Source: Candidatus Gastranaerophilales bacterium (GTDB lineage Bacteria > Cyanobacteriota > Vampirovibrionia > Gastranaerophilales > Gastranaerophilaceae). From it: a stretch of DNA of 64,000 nt. The stretch covers positions 65,484-129,483 of the forward strand of contig CAJUNK010000005.1 of NCBI GenBank assembly GCA_910587815.1, given 5' to 3'. A program made the position numbers and the translations under genes. Of this stretch, positions 1 through 8,062 are shown one piece after another (position 1 is the stretch's first letter; each line of letters opens with the position of its first letter). The notes beneath the pieces were generated by a model. It was not told where the DNA came from and did not search any database. It saw nothing but the letters and a program-made list of their open reading frames with translations.

Positions 1-204
1 GCTGGCAGCAATCAAGTAAAAACAATTTCAGGATATGGAAAAGTTCCTGCATATTATGCTGTTGTATGTATGGATGTAGATGGTGTGGGCGGACAACCTG
101 CTTTTGGTTTTGGCATCAGACGCGATGGCAAGGTTATAGCAGGAAAAAGGGCTAAAGATTGGCTTCAAGAAGGCACCACAACTGTTGTAACAAACGAAGA
201 TTAG
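1..204 (+). CDS. C-terminal end of a pilin-like protein (partial)
   Basis: Reading frame 1 is open from the first base to a TAG at 202-204 and gives the last 67 residues of a protein that starts outside the window. The visible part has a short hydrophobic strand, then CMDVDGVGGQPAFGFGIRRD and a DG-K turn. A 'DVDG...FGF.I..DGKV' ending resembles the C-terminal beta region of type IV prepilin/pseudopilin-like proteins that end by describing a calcium- or turn-rich loop. The N-terminal methylation motif that would prove this lies outside the window, so the assignment is an inference. It ends 29 bp before the mtnP start on the same strand. Confidence 0.5.
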   Translation, partial: AGSNQVKTISGYGKVPAYYAVVCMDVDGVGGQPAFGFGIRRDGKVIAGKRAKDWLQEGTTTVVTNED

Positions 205-233
205 AATTTTTAAATATTTAGAAAGAATAATTT

Positions 234-1028
234 ATGAAAAATTTAGCAACAATAGGTGTTTTTGGCGGTTCAGGATTTTATGAATTTCTTGAAAACGCTA
301 CAGAAGTGACAATAGAAACACCATACGGTCATACAAGTGATAAAATTACAATAGGGGAAGTAGCAGGCAAAAAAGTTGCATTTATGCCGCGCCATGGCAG
401 GAACCATTCTATCACGCCCGAAAATGTGAATTATAGGGCGAATGTTTGGGCAATGAAACAAATTGGCTGCAAAAGAGTAATAAGTCCTTGCGCAGCTGGT
501 TCCTTGCAAAAGCATATAAAACCAGGCGATATTGTTTTTTGCGATCAATTTGTAGATTGGACTTTTGGTAAAAGAAAAGACACATTTCTTGAAGGGCCTC
601 TTGTGACGCATATTAGTGCCGCAGAACCCTATTGCTCTAATTTAAGACAAATAGCGATTAAGTCTGCTGAAATATTAAATCTTGCTCATCATAATACTGG
701 CACTGTTGTGGTAATCAATGGACCAAGATTTGCAACAAAAGCGGAAAGTAAATTTTTTACAGCACAGGGCTTTGAAGTTATTAATATGACACAATATCCT
801 GAAAGCTATTTGGTAAAAGAAATGGATATGTGTCCTTTAAATATTTCTTTGATTACAGATTATGATGCAGGTCTTGTTTCTGATACAGAGCCTGTTTCGC
901 ATGCTGCTGTAATGGAAGTATTTAAAAATAACATTGAAAATTTGAAAAAACTTCTTTATGAAATAATTGTGAATATCAATGAAGAAGAATGCACTTGCCA
1001 CAGTGTGCTTGAAAATTCAAGGGTATAG
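234..1028 (+). CDS. mtnP: S-methyl-5'-thioadenosine phosphorylase
   Basis: Cytosolic purine nucleoside phosphorylase-family enzyme that splits methylthioadenosine with phosphate into adenine and 5-methylthioribose-1-phosphate, the first step of methylthioadenosine recycling. The 264-residue length is normal for the family. Visible signatures are the GGSG phosphate loop (residues 11-14), RHGRNH (53-58), NYRANVWA, PCAAGSL, the INGPRFATKAE stretch and NMTQYPE near the substrate pocket. The NMT.PE version and absence of an SNA motif favour MTAP over inosine/guanosine phosphorylase, though MTIP or mixed specificity cannot be excluded. An AGAAAGAA Shine-Dalgarno-like sequence precedes the ATG. No other methionine-salvage gene is visible nearby. 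Confidence 0.9.
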   Translation: MKNLATIGVFGGSGFYEFLENATEVTIETPYGHTSDKITIGEVAGKKVAFMPRHGRNHSITPENVNYRANVWAMKQIGCKRVISPCAAGSLQKHIKPGDIVFCDQFVDWTFGKRKDTFLEGPLVTHISAAEPYCSNLRQIAIKSAEILNLAHHNTGTVVVINGPRFATKAESKFFTAQGFEVINMTQYPESYLVKEMDMCPLNISLITDYDAGLVSDTEPVSHAAVMEVFKNNIENLKKLLYEIIVNINEEECTCHSVLENSRV

Positions 1029-1126
1029 CCTGTTTGGGGCATGATAATATGTTTTAAAACCGTTTATAATGTTATAGACGGTTTTAAAATTATAAGACTT
1101 TTTAAAAAGTTGCAAAGGAAAATAAA

Positions 1127-1390
1127 ATGATAGCTTACGGTATTTATCAAGTATTTAATATAATAATTTTTTTAATGGTTGTAAGGATACTTTTAAGTTG
1201 GTTCCCAAATATAAATTGGTATAAAGAACCTTTTACTTCTTTAAGGAAATTTACGGATTTATTTTTAGAACCATTTAGAAAGATTATTCCGCCAATAGGC
1301 ATGATTGATATCTCGCCAATTGTTGCATTTTTAGTGATTGGCGCAATTCAAAAACTACTTGTTTTACTTGCAAGTAACCTTGGAATTTAA
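1127..1390 (+). CDS. YggT/Ycf19-family membrane protein
   Basis: 87-residue integral membrane protein with two hydrophobic segments (about residues 5-23 and 60-82) flanking the family-typical loop 'RILLSWFPNINWYKEPF...LTDLFLEPFRKIIPPIGMIDISPIVAFLVI'. The LxPFRxxIPPxGxxDxSPIVA motif is diagnostic of YggT (YlmG in cyanobacteria and plastids). Members are linked to cell or plastid division and membrane-protein distribution, but the biochemical role is not established. The start is supported by AAGGAAA seven bases upstream of the ATG. It is followed after 60 bp by tRNA-Arg. Confidence 0.88.
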   Translation: MIAYGIYQVFNIIIFLMVVRILLSWFPNINWYKEPFTSLRKFTDLFLEPFRKIIPPIGMIDISPIVAFLVIGAIQKLLVLLASNLGI

Positions 1391-1438
1391 AATCTTTTTA
1401 ATGCTTGCACATAAAACTTGTTTTTGATAAATTATTAT

Positions 1439-1444
1439 TATAAT
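1439..1444 (+). promoter_or_regulatory. -10 element for tRNA-Arg
   Basis: A perfect TATAAT lies 6 bases before the tRNA 5' end, the right place for a transcript starting at or just before the mature RNA. The best -35 candidate is TTGTTT at 1418-1423 with a short 15-bp spacer, so only the -10 is convincing. Confidence 0.5.
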
Positions 1445-1450
1445 AGGTAT

Positions 1451-1524
1451 GCGCCTGTAGCTCAGCTGGATAGAGCAACTGCCTTCTAAGCAGTAGGTCG
1501 AGCGTTCGAATCGCTCCAGGCGTA
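1451..1524 (+). tRNA. tRNA-Arg(UCU)
   Basis: Complete cloverleaf. Acceptor arms GCGCCTG and CAGGCGT pair with one G-U; D arm is GCTC/GAGC; anticodon stem ACTGC/GCAGT encloses loop CTTCTAA with anticodon TCT; the T arm is GAGCG-TTCGAAT-CGCTC. The discriminator is A at 1524. CCA is not encoded. Confidence 0.95.
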
Positions 1525-1532
1525 GATTTATA

Positions 1533-1565
1533 GAAAGAGGGCTTTTAGCCCTCTTTCTTGTTTTT
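1533..1565 (+). terminator. Rho-independent terminator after tRNA-Arg
   Basis: Inverted repeat AAAGAGGGC / GCCCTCTTT with a 5-base loop, followed by a T-rich run. It lies 8 bases past the tRNA 3' end. Confidence 0.85.
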
Positions 1566-1644
1566 ATTGAATTAAGTTTTTAAACTAATTGCCCATAATA
1601 TAAAATTTAAAATTTATGTTATGCTTATTATAAGAGGTGTGAAT

Positions 1645-2655
1645 ATGTCCTTTTTGTCAAATATAAATAAAACATTGAGACCTAATAATGGTGATAATAA
1701 AGTAGTTGTGCTTGATTTATTTGCTGGTTGTGGTGGATTATCTTTGGGCTTTGAAGCGGCTGGCTTTAAAACTATTGGTTATGAGATGAATAAGGCTGCT
1801 TCTGACACCTATAATAAAAATTTATTTGGGACTTGTTATAATGAAAAATTAACAGTTGGTTATAAGTATCCTGATGCAGATATAATAATTGGTGGACCAC
1901 CTTGTCAGCCTTTCAGTGTTCGAGGCATGCAAAGGGGCATAGAAGATATAAGAGACGGTTTTCCTATATTTATTGATGCTGTTAAAATGGTCAAGCCCCA
2001 AATTTTTCTGTTTGAAAATGTAAGAAACTTGATGTATTCACATAGTTGGTATCTTGAACTAATATTGAAGGATTTAAAAAAAATAGGATATAATATAACA
2101 TTTGAATGTTTAAATGCAGTTAATTATGGTGTCCCTCAAAATAGGGAAAGATTGATTGTAGTTGGGCATAAAAATAATTTTTCGTTTCCACACAAAGAAA
2201 CAAAAAAAGTTTGCGTGGAAGAAGCTATTGGAGATTTAATGTATACAACGCCAAAAGACAGTAAATTTTTAACAAAATCTCAAGATGAATATATTGCAAA
2301 ATACGAAAAAGCTTCGTGTTGCAAAGTACCTAGAGATTTGCATCCGGATAGGCCAGCAAGAACGTTAACATGCCGAAATCTAGCAGGAGCGACTAGTGAT
2401 ATGCAAAGAGTAAAATTAAAAGATGGGCGTCGCAGAAGATTGTTGCATAAAGAAGCTGCAAGATTACAAAGTTTTCCTGATTGGTTTGAGTTCTGTGGGA
2501 ATGAAACAGAAAAATTCAATCAAATAGGAAATGCCGTTCCTCCACTTTTAGCGTACAAAGTAGCTCTCGCTATAAAAGATTCGTACTATAATTTGTGCGT
2601 GCAAAATACAAATCATAATTATTTAAAACAATTAACTCTTTTGGAGGCAATGTGA
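1645..2655 (+). CDS. DNA (cytosine-5-)-methyltransferase of a type II R-M system
   Basis: Methylates a cytosine in the recognition site of the adjacent nuclease. All core C5-methylase motifs are visible in order: motif I DLFAGCGGLSLGFEAAGF, motif IV GGPPCQPFS with the catalytic Cys of PCQ, motif VI ENVRNL, motif VIII QNRERL, a target-recognition region ending in ARTLTCR, and motif X NQIGNAVPP. I chose ATG 1645 over ATG 1621 because AGAGGTG sits just ahead of 1645; this gives 336 residues. The stop overlaps the GTG start of the nuclease by 4 bases, so the pair is translationally coupled. Target sequence cannot be read from the protein. Confidence 0.92.
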   Translation: MSFLSNINKTLRPNNGDNKVVVLDLFAGCGGLSLGFEAAGFKTIGYEMNKAASDTYNKNLFGTCYNEKLTVGYKYPDADIIIGGPPCQPFSVRGMQRGIEDIRDGFPIFIDAVKMVKPQIFLFENVRNLMYSHSWYLELILKDLKKIGYNITFECLNAVNYGVPQNRERLIVVGHKNNFSFPHKETKKVCVEEAIGDLMYTTPKDSKFLTKSQDEYIAKYEKASCCKVPRDLHPDRPARTLTCRNLAGATSDMQRVKLKDGRRRRLLHKEAARLQSFPDWFEFCGNETEKFNQIGNAVPPLLAYKVALAIKDSYYNLCVQNTNHNYLKQLTLLEAM

Positions 2656-3641
2656 AAATTAATTTAACAGGTAATAAAAAAACAAAACTTAAAAACTTAA
2701 TATTTAAAACATTAGACATATTAGCAGCTATTGGAATGCCGCTTGATGATTTGTCTGACAGAAGAAAAGAAAGAATGGTATTGGCATTATTATCTGTTGG
2801 AAATATAAAAACATCTTTTAGTGAAGTGTTATCGATACAAGATAACCATTTCTTAAAAACTAGAGATATAATTGAATATGAGAATGCAAATTTTTCAGAA
2901 AAAATATCTTCTGGCTCTTATGATGATATAAGAAGAAAAGATTTAATTAGGTTAGTTGTTGCAGGTCTTGTGTATAATTCTTCATCAATAGAAGCAAAGG
3001 CAACAAATAATCCTACTAGGGGTTATGGTTTAAATCCTTTATTTGCTGACTTGTTAAAATCATATAACACTCAAATTTGGGATGAAGAATTAGCAAAATT
3101 TTTATTAAAAAATAAATCTCTTAAAGAAGAAATGGAACACAAAAGAAATTTACAAAAAATCCCAGTAGCGTTACCTTCTGGTGAAAATATAGAATTATCT
3201 TATGGTGAACACAATATATTACAAAAAGAAATTATAGAAACTTTTCTTTCAAAATTTGGTTTCAATTCTCAAGTTTTATATGTAGGAGACACATCTGACA
3301 AATTTCTATATAAAGATGAAAAAATGCTATCTGCCTTGAATTGTTTTGAATTGAAACATGATGAGCTTCCAGATGTAATTGCATATAGTAAAGAGAAAAA
3401 TTTATTGTCTTTGTGTGAAGCAGTACATAGTGTAGGTCCAATGAGTGAACTAAGAGTACTCAAATTAAAGGAATTATTGAAAAATTGCACTGCTGAAATT
3501 ATATTTTTAACCGCTTTTTTAAATAAAAAAGATTTCCGGAAATGGGCTTTAGATATTGCTTGGGAAACAGAAGTTTGGATTGCTGAAACACCAGAACACA
3601 TGGTGCATTTTAATGGCTATAAATTTTTAGAAATACATTAG
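2652..3641 (+). CDS. BsuBI/PstI-family type II restriction endonuclease
   Basis: 329-residue protein whose C-terminal third has the layout of the BsuBI/PstI family: LPDVIAYSKEKNLLSLCEAVHS with likely active-site acidic residues, then HSVGPMSELRVLKLKELL, FLTAFLNKKDFRKW, IAWETEVWIAE and HFNGYKF near the end. The N-terminal region is helical and probably shapes dimerisation and recognition, as in the family. Translation starts at GTG 2652, overlapping the methylase stop, with GGAGG at 2643-2647 inside the methylase gene. Known PstI and BsuBI cut CTGCAG and are paired with adenine methylases; here the partner is a C5-cytosine methylase, so the recognition site may differ. Confidence 0.82.
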   Translation: MKINLTGNKKTKLKNLIFKTLDILAAIGMPLDDLSDRRKERMVLALLSVGNIKTSFSEVLSIQDNHFLKTRDIIEYENANFSEKISSGSYDDIRRKDLIRLVVAGLVYNSSSIEAKATNNPTRGYGLNPLFADLLKSYNTQIWDEELAKFLLKNKSLKEEMEHKRNLQKIPVALPSGENIELSYGEHNILQKEIIETFLSKFGFNSQVLYVGDTSDKFLYKDEKMLSALNCFELKHDELPDVIAYSKEKNLLSLCEAVHSVGPMSELRVLKLKELLKNCTAEIIFLTAFLNKKDFRKWALDIAWETEVWIAETPEHMVHFNGYKFLEIH

Positions 3642-3737
3642 ATTCTTGGATAAATTTAAAAGTTTTTATGGTCTTGTAATTATGCTATATTTTCAATTGC
3701 CAAGTTCTGAACTTGTCAATTCTATGGTAAATCTTCA

Positions 3738-3763
3738 AAATCGGGTTAGTGCCCGATTTTTTT
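3738..3763 (+). terminator. Terminator of the R-M operon
   Basis: AAATCGGG / CCCGATTT stem with a 6-base loop and a run of Ts, about 100 bp after the nuclease stop. It lies inside the longest open frame of the next gene, which shows that gene must start further downstream. Confidence 0.85.
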
Positions 3764-3861
3764 GTGCTAAAATTATCTTGTTCCTTGTCTTTTGGGAGGG
3801 TATTATTAAATTTTTATTCACAAAAACTATTTATAAAAATAATTTTAAAATTTGCTGTTTT

Positions 3862-4998
3862 GTGCTTAAAATCCTCAAATTCAGCCTAAAAATTCCCTAT
3901 TGCGTTAAATATTTGAATGTAAAAATTAAAGAAAATACATTTTTATTGTGGGAACCATGTACTGAATCTCACGGTGAAATCATCCCTGGCTTTGCAAAAT
4001 ATTTGCTTGATTTAGGGTATGAGGTTTCTGTTTTGATGAACCCTAAAAGGAGAAAAGAGGGGCTTTTTTGCAAATTTTCACACCCAAAATTATTTTTTAA
4101 TAATCTTGAACTAGATGAAATTATTTACTATCTTTCAAAAAATGGTCTTAAATCATTAAATATATTGAATAATATGGGTAAAACTGCTAAAAGGGCAAAA
4201 GGTATAATTATTACAACTGCAAGAAATGTAAGCCTTGAAAATTCTAAATATGAAGATAGAACTTCATTTTTTAAACCTGATGACAGTGTGTTTTTGGTGG
4301 AACATGATGTTAAATGGCCTATAGATAATGCTTTTTGGCGAGATGATATAATAACTCTTGCTCCTATTGATTATAAAAAACAAAAATCTATTGTTGTAAA
4401 TCCGCACTATTTTGGCACTTTTGATTTAAAAAATACAAAAACCAAAAACAATATAAAGAATTTAATTATCATAGGTACGCTTGATTGCAAGAGACGAAAT
4501 TTTAGTCAATTATTTAATACCTTGGATGAAATAGTGAACAATGAAGCCAAGAGTTGCTGTAATTTTAAAATTACTGTTATTGGCAGCGGCGATTATAATA
4601 TAATTCCAAAACATTTGAGGAAATTTTTTGATATCAAAGGCAGGCTTGATTTTAAAAATATGTACCAAAACATTTTGAATTCAGATTTCATTTTACCGCT
4701 TTTAGATGAAAATATTGATGCCCACAAAAGATATATAACAACAGGCACCAGTGGTGCATTTCAATTGTCTTTTGGGTTTAATAAACCTTGTATTATTTCA
4801 GAAAAATTTGCAATATTTCGGTTTTTAAATGCTAATAATACAGTTATTTATGCTGAAAACAATTTAAAAAATGGAATTTTGAATGCACTTAATATGAGTA
4901 AAGAAGAATATTTTAAAATGTGTGTAAATTTAAAAAATGATACAAATAAGATTTATGAAGAATCGTTAAGAAACTTAAAATTTCTTATTGAAGGGTGA
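3862..4998 (+). CDS. GT-B-type glycosyltransferase-like protein
   Basis: The recognisable domain starts near 'FLLWEPCTESHGEIIPGFAKYLLDLGYEVSVLM', an N-terminal Rossmann-like half. A second half has IIGTLDCKRRNF, ITVIGSGDYN, a mobile 'LPLLDENIDAHKRYITTGTSGAFQLSFGFNKPCIIS' segment and a C-terminal helix. That order is typical of GT-B sugar transferases acting on surface glycans; donor and acceptor are unknown. The frame stays open back to 3646 but crosses the upstream terminator, so that extension is rejected. GTG 3862 is a tentative start; TTG 3913, or even ATT 3805 behind GGGAGG, are alternatives. No neighbour of known glycan function is present. Confidence 0.55.
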   Translation: MLKILKFSLKIPYCVKYLNVKIKENTFLLWEPCTESHGEIIPGFAKYLLDLGYEVSVLMNPKRRKEGLFCKFSHPKLFFNNLELDEIIYYLSKNGLKSLNILNNMGKTAKRAKGIIITTARNVSLENSKYEDRTSFFKPDDSVFLVEHDVKWPIDNAFWRDDIITLAPIDYKKQKSIVVNPHYFGTFDLKNTKTKNNIKNLIIIGTLDCKRRNFSQLFNTLDEIVNNEAKSCCNFKITVIGSGDYNIIPKHLRKFFDIKGRLDFKNMYQNILNSDFILPLLDENIDAHKRYITTGTSGAFQLSFGFNKPCIISEKFAIFRFLNANNTVIYAENNLKNGILNALNMSKEEYFKMCVNLKNDTNKIYEESLRNLKFLIEG

Positions 4999-5046
4999 AA
5001 TCTTAAAATTATATCGTATTTTAAATCAGCTCAAAATATTCAAAGA

Positions 5047-5589
5047 CTATAATATGAAATTATTGTAGCTTTCATCAATTTCATCCTGCTCTATTCCTAT
5101 ATAGCGAAGTGTAGTTGCTGGATTTGAATGGTTAAATATTTTTTGTAATATAGCTATATCTTTAAATTTTTTATAATGATGATATCCAAATGTTTTCCGC
5201 ATTGTGTGCGTGCCCACTTTTTCGCGCAAACCTGCTGTTTTGCAGGCATTTTTTATGATGTGGTATGCTGCAAATCTATCCAGCCTGTTTTTAAATTTTG
5301 TTTCAAAAAGCGGTTTTTCAAACGATAAATTTTTTGTATATTCTTCAAACATTGGCTTTAATTTTGAATTTATCGGAAATTTTTTAAATTTGCCCGTTTT
5401 CTTTTCTGTTATTTGAATATAAATTTTATTTTTTACATCATCCACATTCAATGCCACAATATCTGATATTCTAAGTCCGCAATTTGTCCCTATAGTAAAT
5501 AATAACAGGTTCCTTTTATTCTGTTTTGCTAAAATTTTTTCCACTTTTCTAATGTCTTTTAAATTCTTGATAGGTTCAACAACTGTCAT
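5047..5589 (-). CDS. Small tyrosine recombinase (integrase family)
   Basis: 180-residue catalytic-domain-only site-specific recombinase. The catalytic set can be followed: Arg in GLRISD, Lys in TEKKTGK, HTMRKTFG (His-x-x-Arg), NHSNPATTLRYIG containing the last His and the nucleophile Tyr. The N-terminal SAM-like core-binding domain of phage integrases is missing or reduced to about 20 residues. That resembles short stand-alone recombinases that invert or resolve DNA, or regulate fimbrial-type switches. It lies 3.2 kb from a tRNA-Asp integration site that has no integrase inside its island, so a trans role is conceivable but not shown. It is flanked by unrelated genes on the opposite strand. 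Confidence 0.87.
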   Translation of the reverse strand: MTVVEPIKNLKDIRKVEKILAKQNKRNLLLFTIGTNCGLRISDIVALNVDDVKNKIYIQITEKKTGKFKKFPINSKLKPMFEEYTKNLSFEKPLFETKFKNRLDRFAAYHIIKNACKTAGLREKVGTHTMRKTFGYHHYKKFKDIAILQKIFNHSNPATTLRYIGIEQDEIDESYNNFIL

Positions 5590-5690
5590 AATCCGAAATT
5601 CCTTTCAATGCTATACAATGTTTTACAAAATAGCAAAATTTTTTGTATGTTTTTTAAAATTATGTATTCTTATTTAAAAAGGGAACTGAT

Positions 5691-6250
5691 ATGACAATTA
5701 ATCCTGCTGGTAATAGTTATTTTGTAAAGCTGGATATGCTTCCTACAAGTTCAAAACAGGAAAATAAAACCGTATATGCAAATCCCAAATTAATTGAGAT
5801 GGTTGAACCCACCAGTAAAAAAATGCGTTTAAAAGAATCATATTCTTTTAATGGTAGTGATAGTCTAACTGAATCTAGAATCACACTTGCAAGCGGCAAA
5901 GAAATATTTGTATCTGAAGGGGCAAGAACAGTGGCCAGCTTACTTGGCGGTGCATCAAAAACCGAAGCCCATATATTAGATATTAACGGTTAAAACTGAA
6001 TATGGGAAAAAGTCGCAGTAGATTTTGCAGAAGGCCTTATGCTAGCCGCAGCGGATGCATTTGGCACAAAAGATGAGCTTTATTTATTATTCTGATAAAG
6101 AACCTGTGATGGAGCATCAGGATTAGAAGGAAGGTGCTTATTGTTCAAAGGATAGCTCTTGTAAAATTTGAAAATGGCAAAGAACATGCTGTAGATTTTT
6201 CTAGTGACAAAGTAGTAGATTATGGCAGAGTCCTGCATTATTTAGGATAA
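5691..6250 (+). pseudogene. Decayed paralogue of the 28,630-29,193 hypothetical gene
   Basis: The first 100 codons are open (ATG 5691 behind AAAGGGAAC) and stop at 5993. The next 250 bases no longer form one frame. Read with frame changes they give AVDFAEGLMLAAADAFGTKD, then SDKEPVMEHQD, a stop, KEGAYCSKDSS, another shift, then FENGKEHAVDFSSDKVVDYG and RVLHYLG with a TAA at 6250. This follows the end of the intact 28,630-29,193 protein (VAVDFVEGRMIA, GTTDELED, SDKEPALELND, LENGEEHIFEL, VVDCGKVLHYLG). The open first part carries a diverged copy of the same repeat (ITLASGKEIFVSEGARTVAS). I conclude this was a multi-repeat homologue, now broken by at least two frameshifts and a stop. Function unknown. 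Confidence 0.75.
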
Positions 6251-6269
6251 AACTTAAATTAAATTGATA

Positions 6270-6311
6270 TATGTCCTGGAATGGAGGCTTAAACGTCTGT
6301 TTTAAGACATA
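6270..6311. other. Hairpin between convergent genes
   Basis: TATGTC and GACATA form an outer arm, and CTTAAAC/GTTTTAAG an inner arm. It sits between the dead gene and the convergent 6,314 gene. It may end the minus-strand transcript, but there is no strong T run. Confidence 0.4.
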
Positions 6312-6313
6312 TT

Positions 6314-6589
6314 TTAGTTATTCCCTAAATCCACAATTTCCATTTTATGGGACATTTCTGCAATAATTCTTGATACTTCAAATCCTGAAACAATGACCTC
6401 AAGCAGCATTTGTGCATTTATTAAAACGGTTTCTGTGTATTCCATTGAATCCATATCTAAAATTTCAAATTCAATAAAATCAGAACCTACATATTTTATT
6501 TTGCCAAATTGAGCATCTGTAGCCCATCTTAAAAAAACAACAGCTTTTTCTAAAGCTTTTAATTTTTGTATCATCCTCATAATATACAT
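6314..6589 (-). CDS. Conserved-looking hypothetical protein, small beta-rich
   Basis: About 91 residues from ATG 6589; the frame is open to TTG 6649 but that would overlap the divergent fumarase gene. A short basic helix (RMIQKLKALEKAV) leads into 'FLRWATDAQFGKIKYVGSDFIEFEILDMDSMEYTETVLINAQMLLEVIVSGFEVSRIIAEMSHKM'. The spacing of strands around GKIKYVGSDFIEFEIL resembles an Sm-like or short beta-barrel fold, but I do not recognise a named family. ATG 6580 and 6574 are also possible starts and none has a good ribosome-binding site. It is divergent from the fumarase gene. Confidence 0.55.
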   Translation of the reverse strand: MYIMRMIQKLKALEKAVVFLRWATDAQFGKIKYVGSDFIEFEILDMDSMEYTETVLINAQMLLEVIVSGFEVSRIIAEMSHKMEIVDLGNN

Positions 6590-6634
6590 GATATTATTTT
6601 TTTTAGGAATGTCAATTTTTGAAAGATTTGAAAA

Positions 6635-7924
6635 ATGGTTTTGAAACAAAATTTGGATACAAAAATAATTTATGATGCGGTTTTTAATTTGATTGAAATT
6701 GCAAATACAAATTTACCGCCAGAGGTTTATAATAAACTTTCAAATTATAATTGTGATTATAAAAATGAAATTTTGAAAAATGCATATTTAGCCCAATCAA
6801 AAAAACGCCCATTGTGCCAAGATACAGGCCAGGTGGTAGTTTTTCTTGAAATTGGGCAGGATGTAATTTTGGATGGTGAATACGTTGAAACTGCTATAAA
6901 TAGGGCGGTTGGGGATTGTTATGCCAAAAATTTTTACAGAAAATCAACAGTGCATGACGCCCTTTATAACCGCACAAATAGAGGTGATAATACTCCTGCA
7001 ATTATTCATACGCAAATCGTTGAAGGGGCTGAAATCAGCATTATGATTGGGATTAAGGGCGGGGGTTCAGAAAATATGACGTTTTTAAAGATGTTTAACC
7101 CCACAGCAAGCGAGGCTGAAATCCTGGAATATGTTGAAAAATGCGCGTTAGATGCGGGTGAAAATGCCTGTCCGCCTATGTCTATAGGAATTGGAATTGG
7201 CGGATGCGCCGAAACTGCTGCATTTTTAGCGAAAAAAGCACTTTTTTTTGGAAAAAGTATAAAAACTGACATAAAAAATGTTTTTGAAATGGGTATAATG
7301 ACCGCCCCGACACACATTGCGTGTATGCCTGTATGTTTAAACCTAAGCTGTCACAGTAAAAGAAGCGCTTCTGCAAAAATTAAAAACGGTGAAATTATAT
7401 ATACAAGCGACTTTCAAAAATATGATGATGTAGAAACTTCTTCAAATGCAAAGGAGATACAGGTTTCCGACGTATCTGCCCTTAAAAATTTGAAAAATAA
7501 TGAAGAAATTTTACTTTCAGGAATTATATATACTGCACGTGATGCAGCACATCAAAAATTAGTCAGGATGCTGGATTTAGGGGAAAAGTTGCCTTTTGAC
7601 CTTAAAAATGCTGTAATTTTTTATGCTGGACCTTGTCCTGCTAAAAATGGTGAAATCATAGGCCCTATCGGCCCTACGACCTCAAAAAGGATGGATAAAT
7701 TTGCTTTGGTTTTATATAAAAATGGGGTAATAGCTACAATTGGCAAGGGAGACAGGACAATCAATGGACTAAATGCCTTATATTTTAAGGCTAATGGCGG
7801 AATTGCCTGTGTTTTACAGGATTGTGTAAAAAAATGTGAACTTGTTTGTTTTGAAGAATTAGGTACTGAGGCGATTTATAAGCTTCACGTTGAAAAGCTT
7901 CCTTTGAAAACCGTGTGGCTGTAA
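6635..7924 (+). CDS. Class I fumarate hydratase, fused alpha and beta parts
   Basis: Iron-sulfur fumarase or a related hydro-lyase, interconverting fumarate and malate (tartrate dehydratase is the near alternative). The alpha-type part occupies about residues 1-270, with KKRPLCQDTGQ, the KGGGSENMTFLKMFNP stretch, ENACPPMSIGIGIGG and TAPTHIACMPVCLNL supplying candidate Fe-S cysteines. The beta-type part follows, with LLSGIIYTARDAAHQKL, YAGPCPAKNGEIIGPIGPTT, SKRMDKFA and IGKGDRTINGL. At 429 residues it is shorter than E. coli FumA, as in two-subunit enzymes joined end to end. In a fermentative cell it would serve fumarate/malate interconversion without a full TCA cycle. The ATG overlaps only the improbable long form of the divergent gene. 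Confidence 0.88.
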   Translation: MVLKQNLDTKIIYDAVFNLIEIANTNLPPEVYNKLSNYNCDYKNEILKNAYLAQSKKRPLCQDTGQVVVFLEIGQDVILDGEYVETAINRAVGDCYAKNFYRKSTVHDALYNRTNRGDNTPAIIHTQIVEGAEISIMIGIKGGGSENMTFLKMFNPTASEAEILEYVEKCALDAGENACPPMSIGIGIGGCAETAAFLAKKALFFGKSIKTDIKNVFEMGIMTAPTHIACMPVCLNLSCHSKRSASAKIKNGEIIYTSDFQKYDDVETSSNAKEIQVSDVSALKNLKNNEEILLSGIIYTARDAAHQKLVRMLDLGEKLPFDLKNAVIFYAGPCPAKNGEIIGPIGPTTSKRMDKFALVLYKNGVIATIGKGDRTINGLNALYFKANGGIACVLQDCVKKCELVCFEELGTEAIYKLHVEKLPLKTVWL

Positions 7925-7950
7925 GGTTTTAGCGATTTTACGCTTCACCA

Positions 7951-7979
7951 TTGACACAGAATCGTGCTTATTGTATATT
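7951..7979 (+). promoter_or_regulatory. Sigma-70 promoter of the rplU-rpmA operon
   Basis: TTGACA at 7951-7956, a 17-base spacer, and TATATT at 7974-7979. This is a near-consensus promoter about 84 bases ahead of the L21 start codon, leaving a long 5' leader. Confidence 0.85.
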
Positions 7980-8000
7980 CTTCTTTGTGAGATAGGTTGG

Positions 8001-8032
8001 CCGCGTCTAAATACCATATTAAATGGTTGCGG
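8001..8032 (+). promoter_or_regulatory. Structured leader of the L21 mRNA
   Basis: CCGC (8001-8004) pairs with GCGG (8029-8032). Inside, ACCAT (8013-8017) pairs with ATGGT (8023-8027) over an ATTAA loop, leaving an asymmetric internal loop of 8 bases against 1. The hairpin lies between the promoter and the Shine-Dalgarno AAGGAAA. Autoregulatory leaders ahead of L21 are known in other bacteria; whether this belongs to that class is inference. Confidence 0.5.
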
Positions 8033-8062
8033 TTCCTAAAATACCTTAGAAAGGAAACTGAC

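Noticed and set aside
3646..3861. Upstream extension of the glycosyltransferase frame
   Set aside because: It runs through the terminator of the R-M operon at 3,738-3,763 and encodes no family-like sequence.
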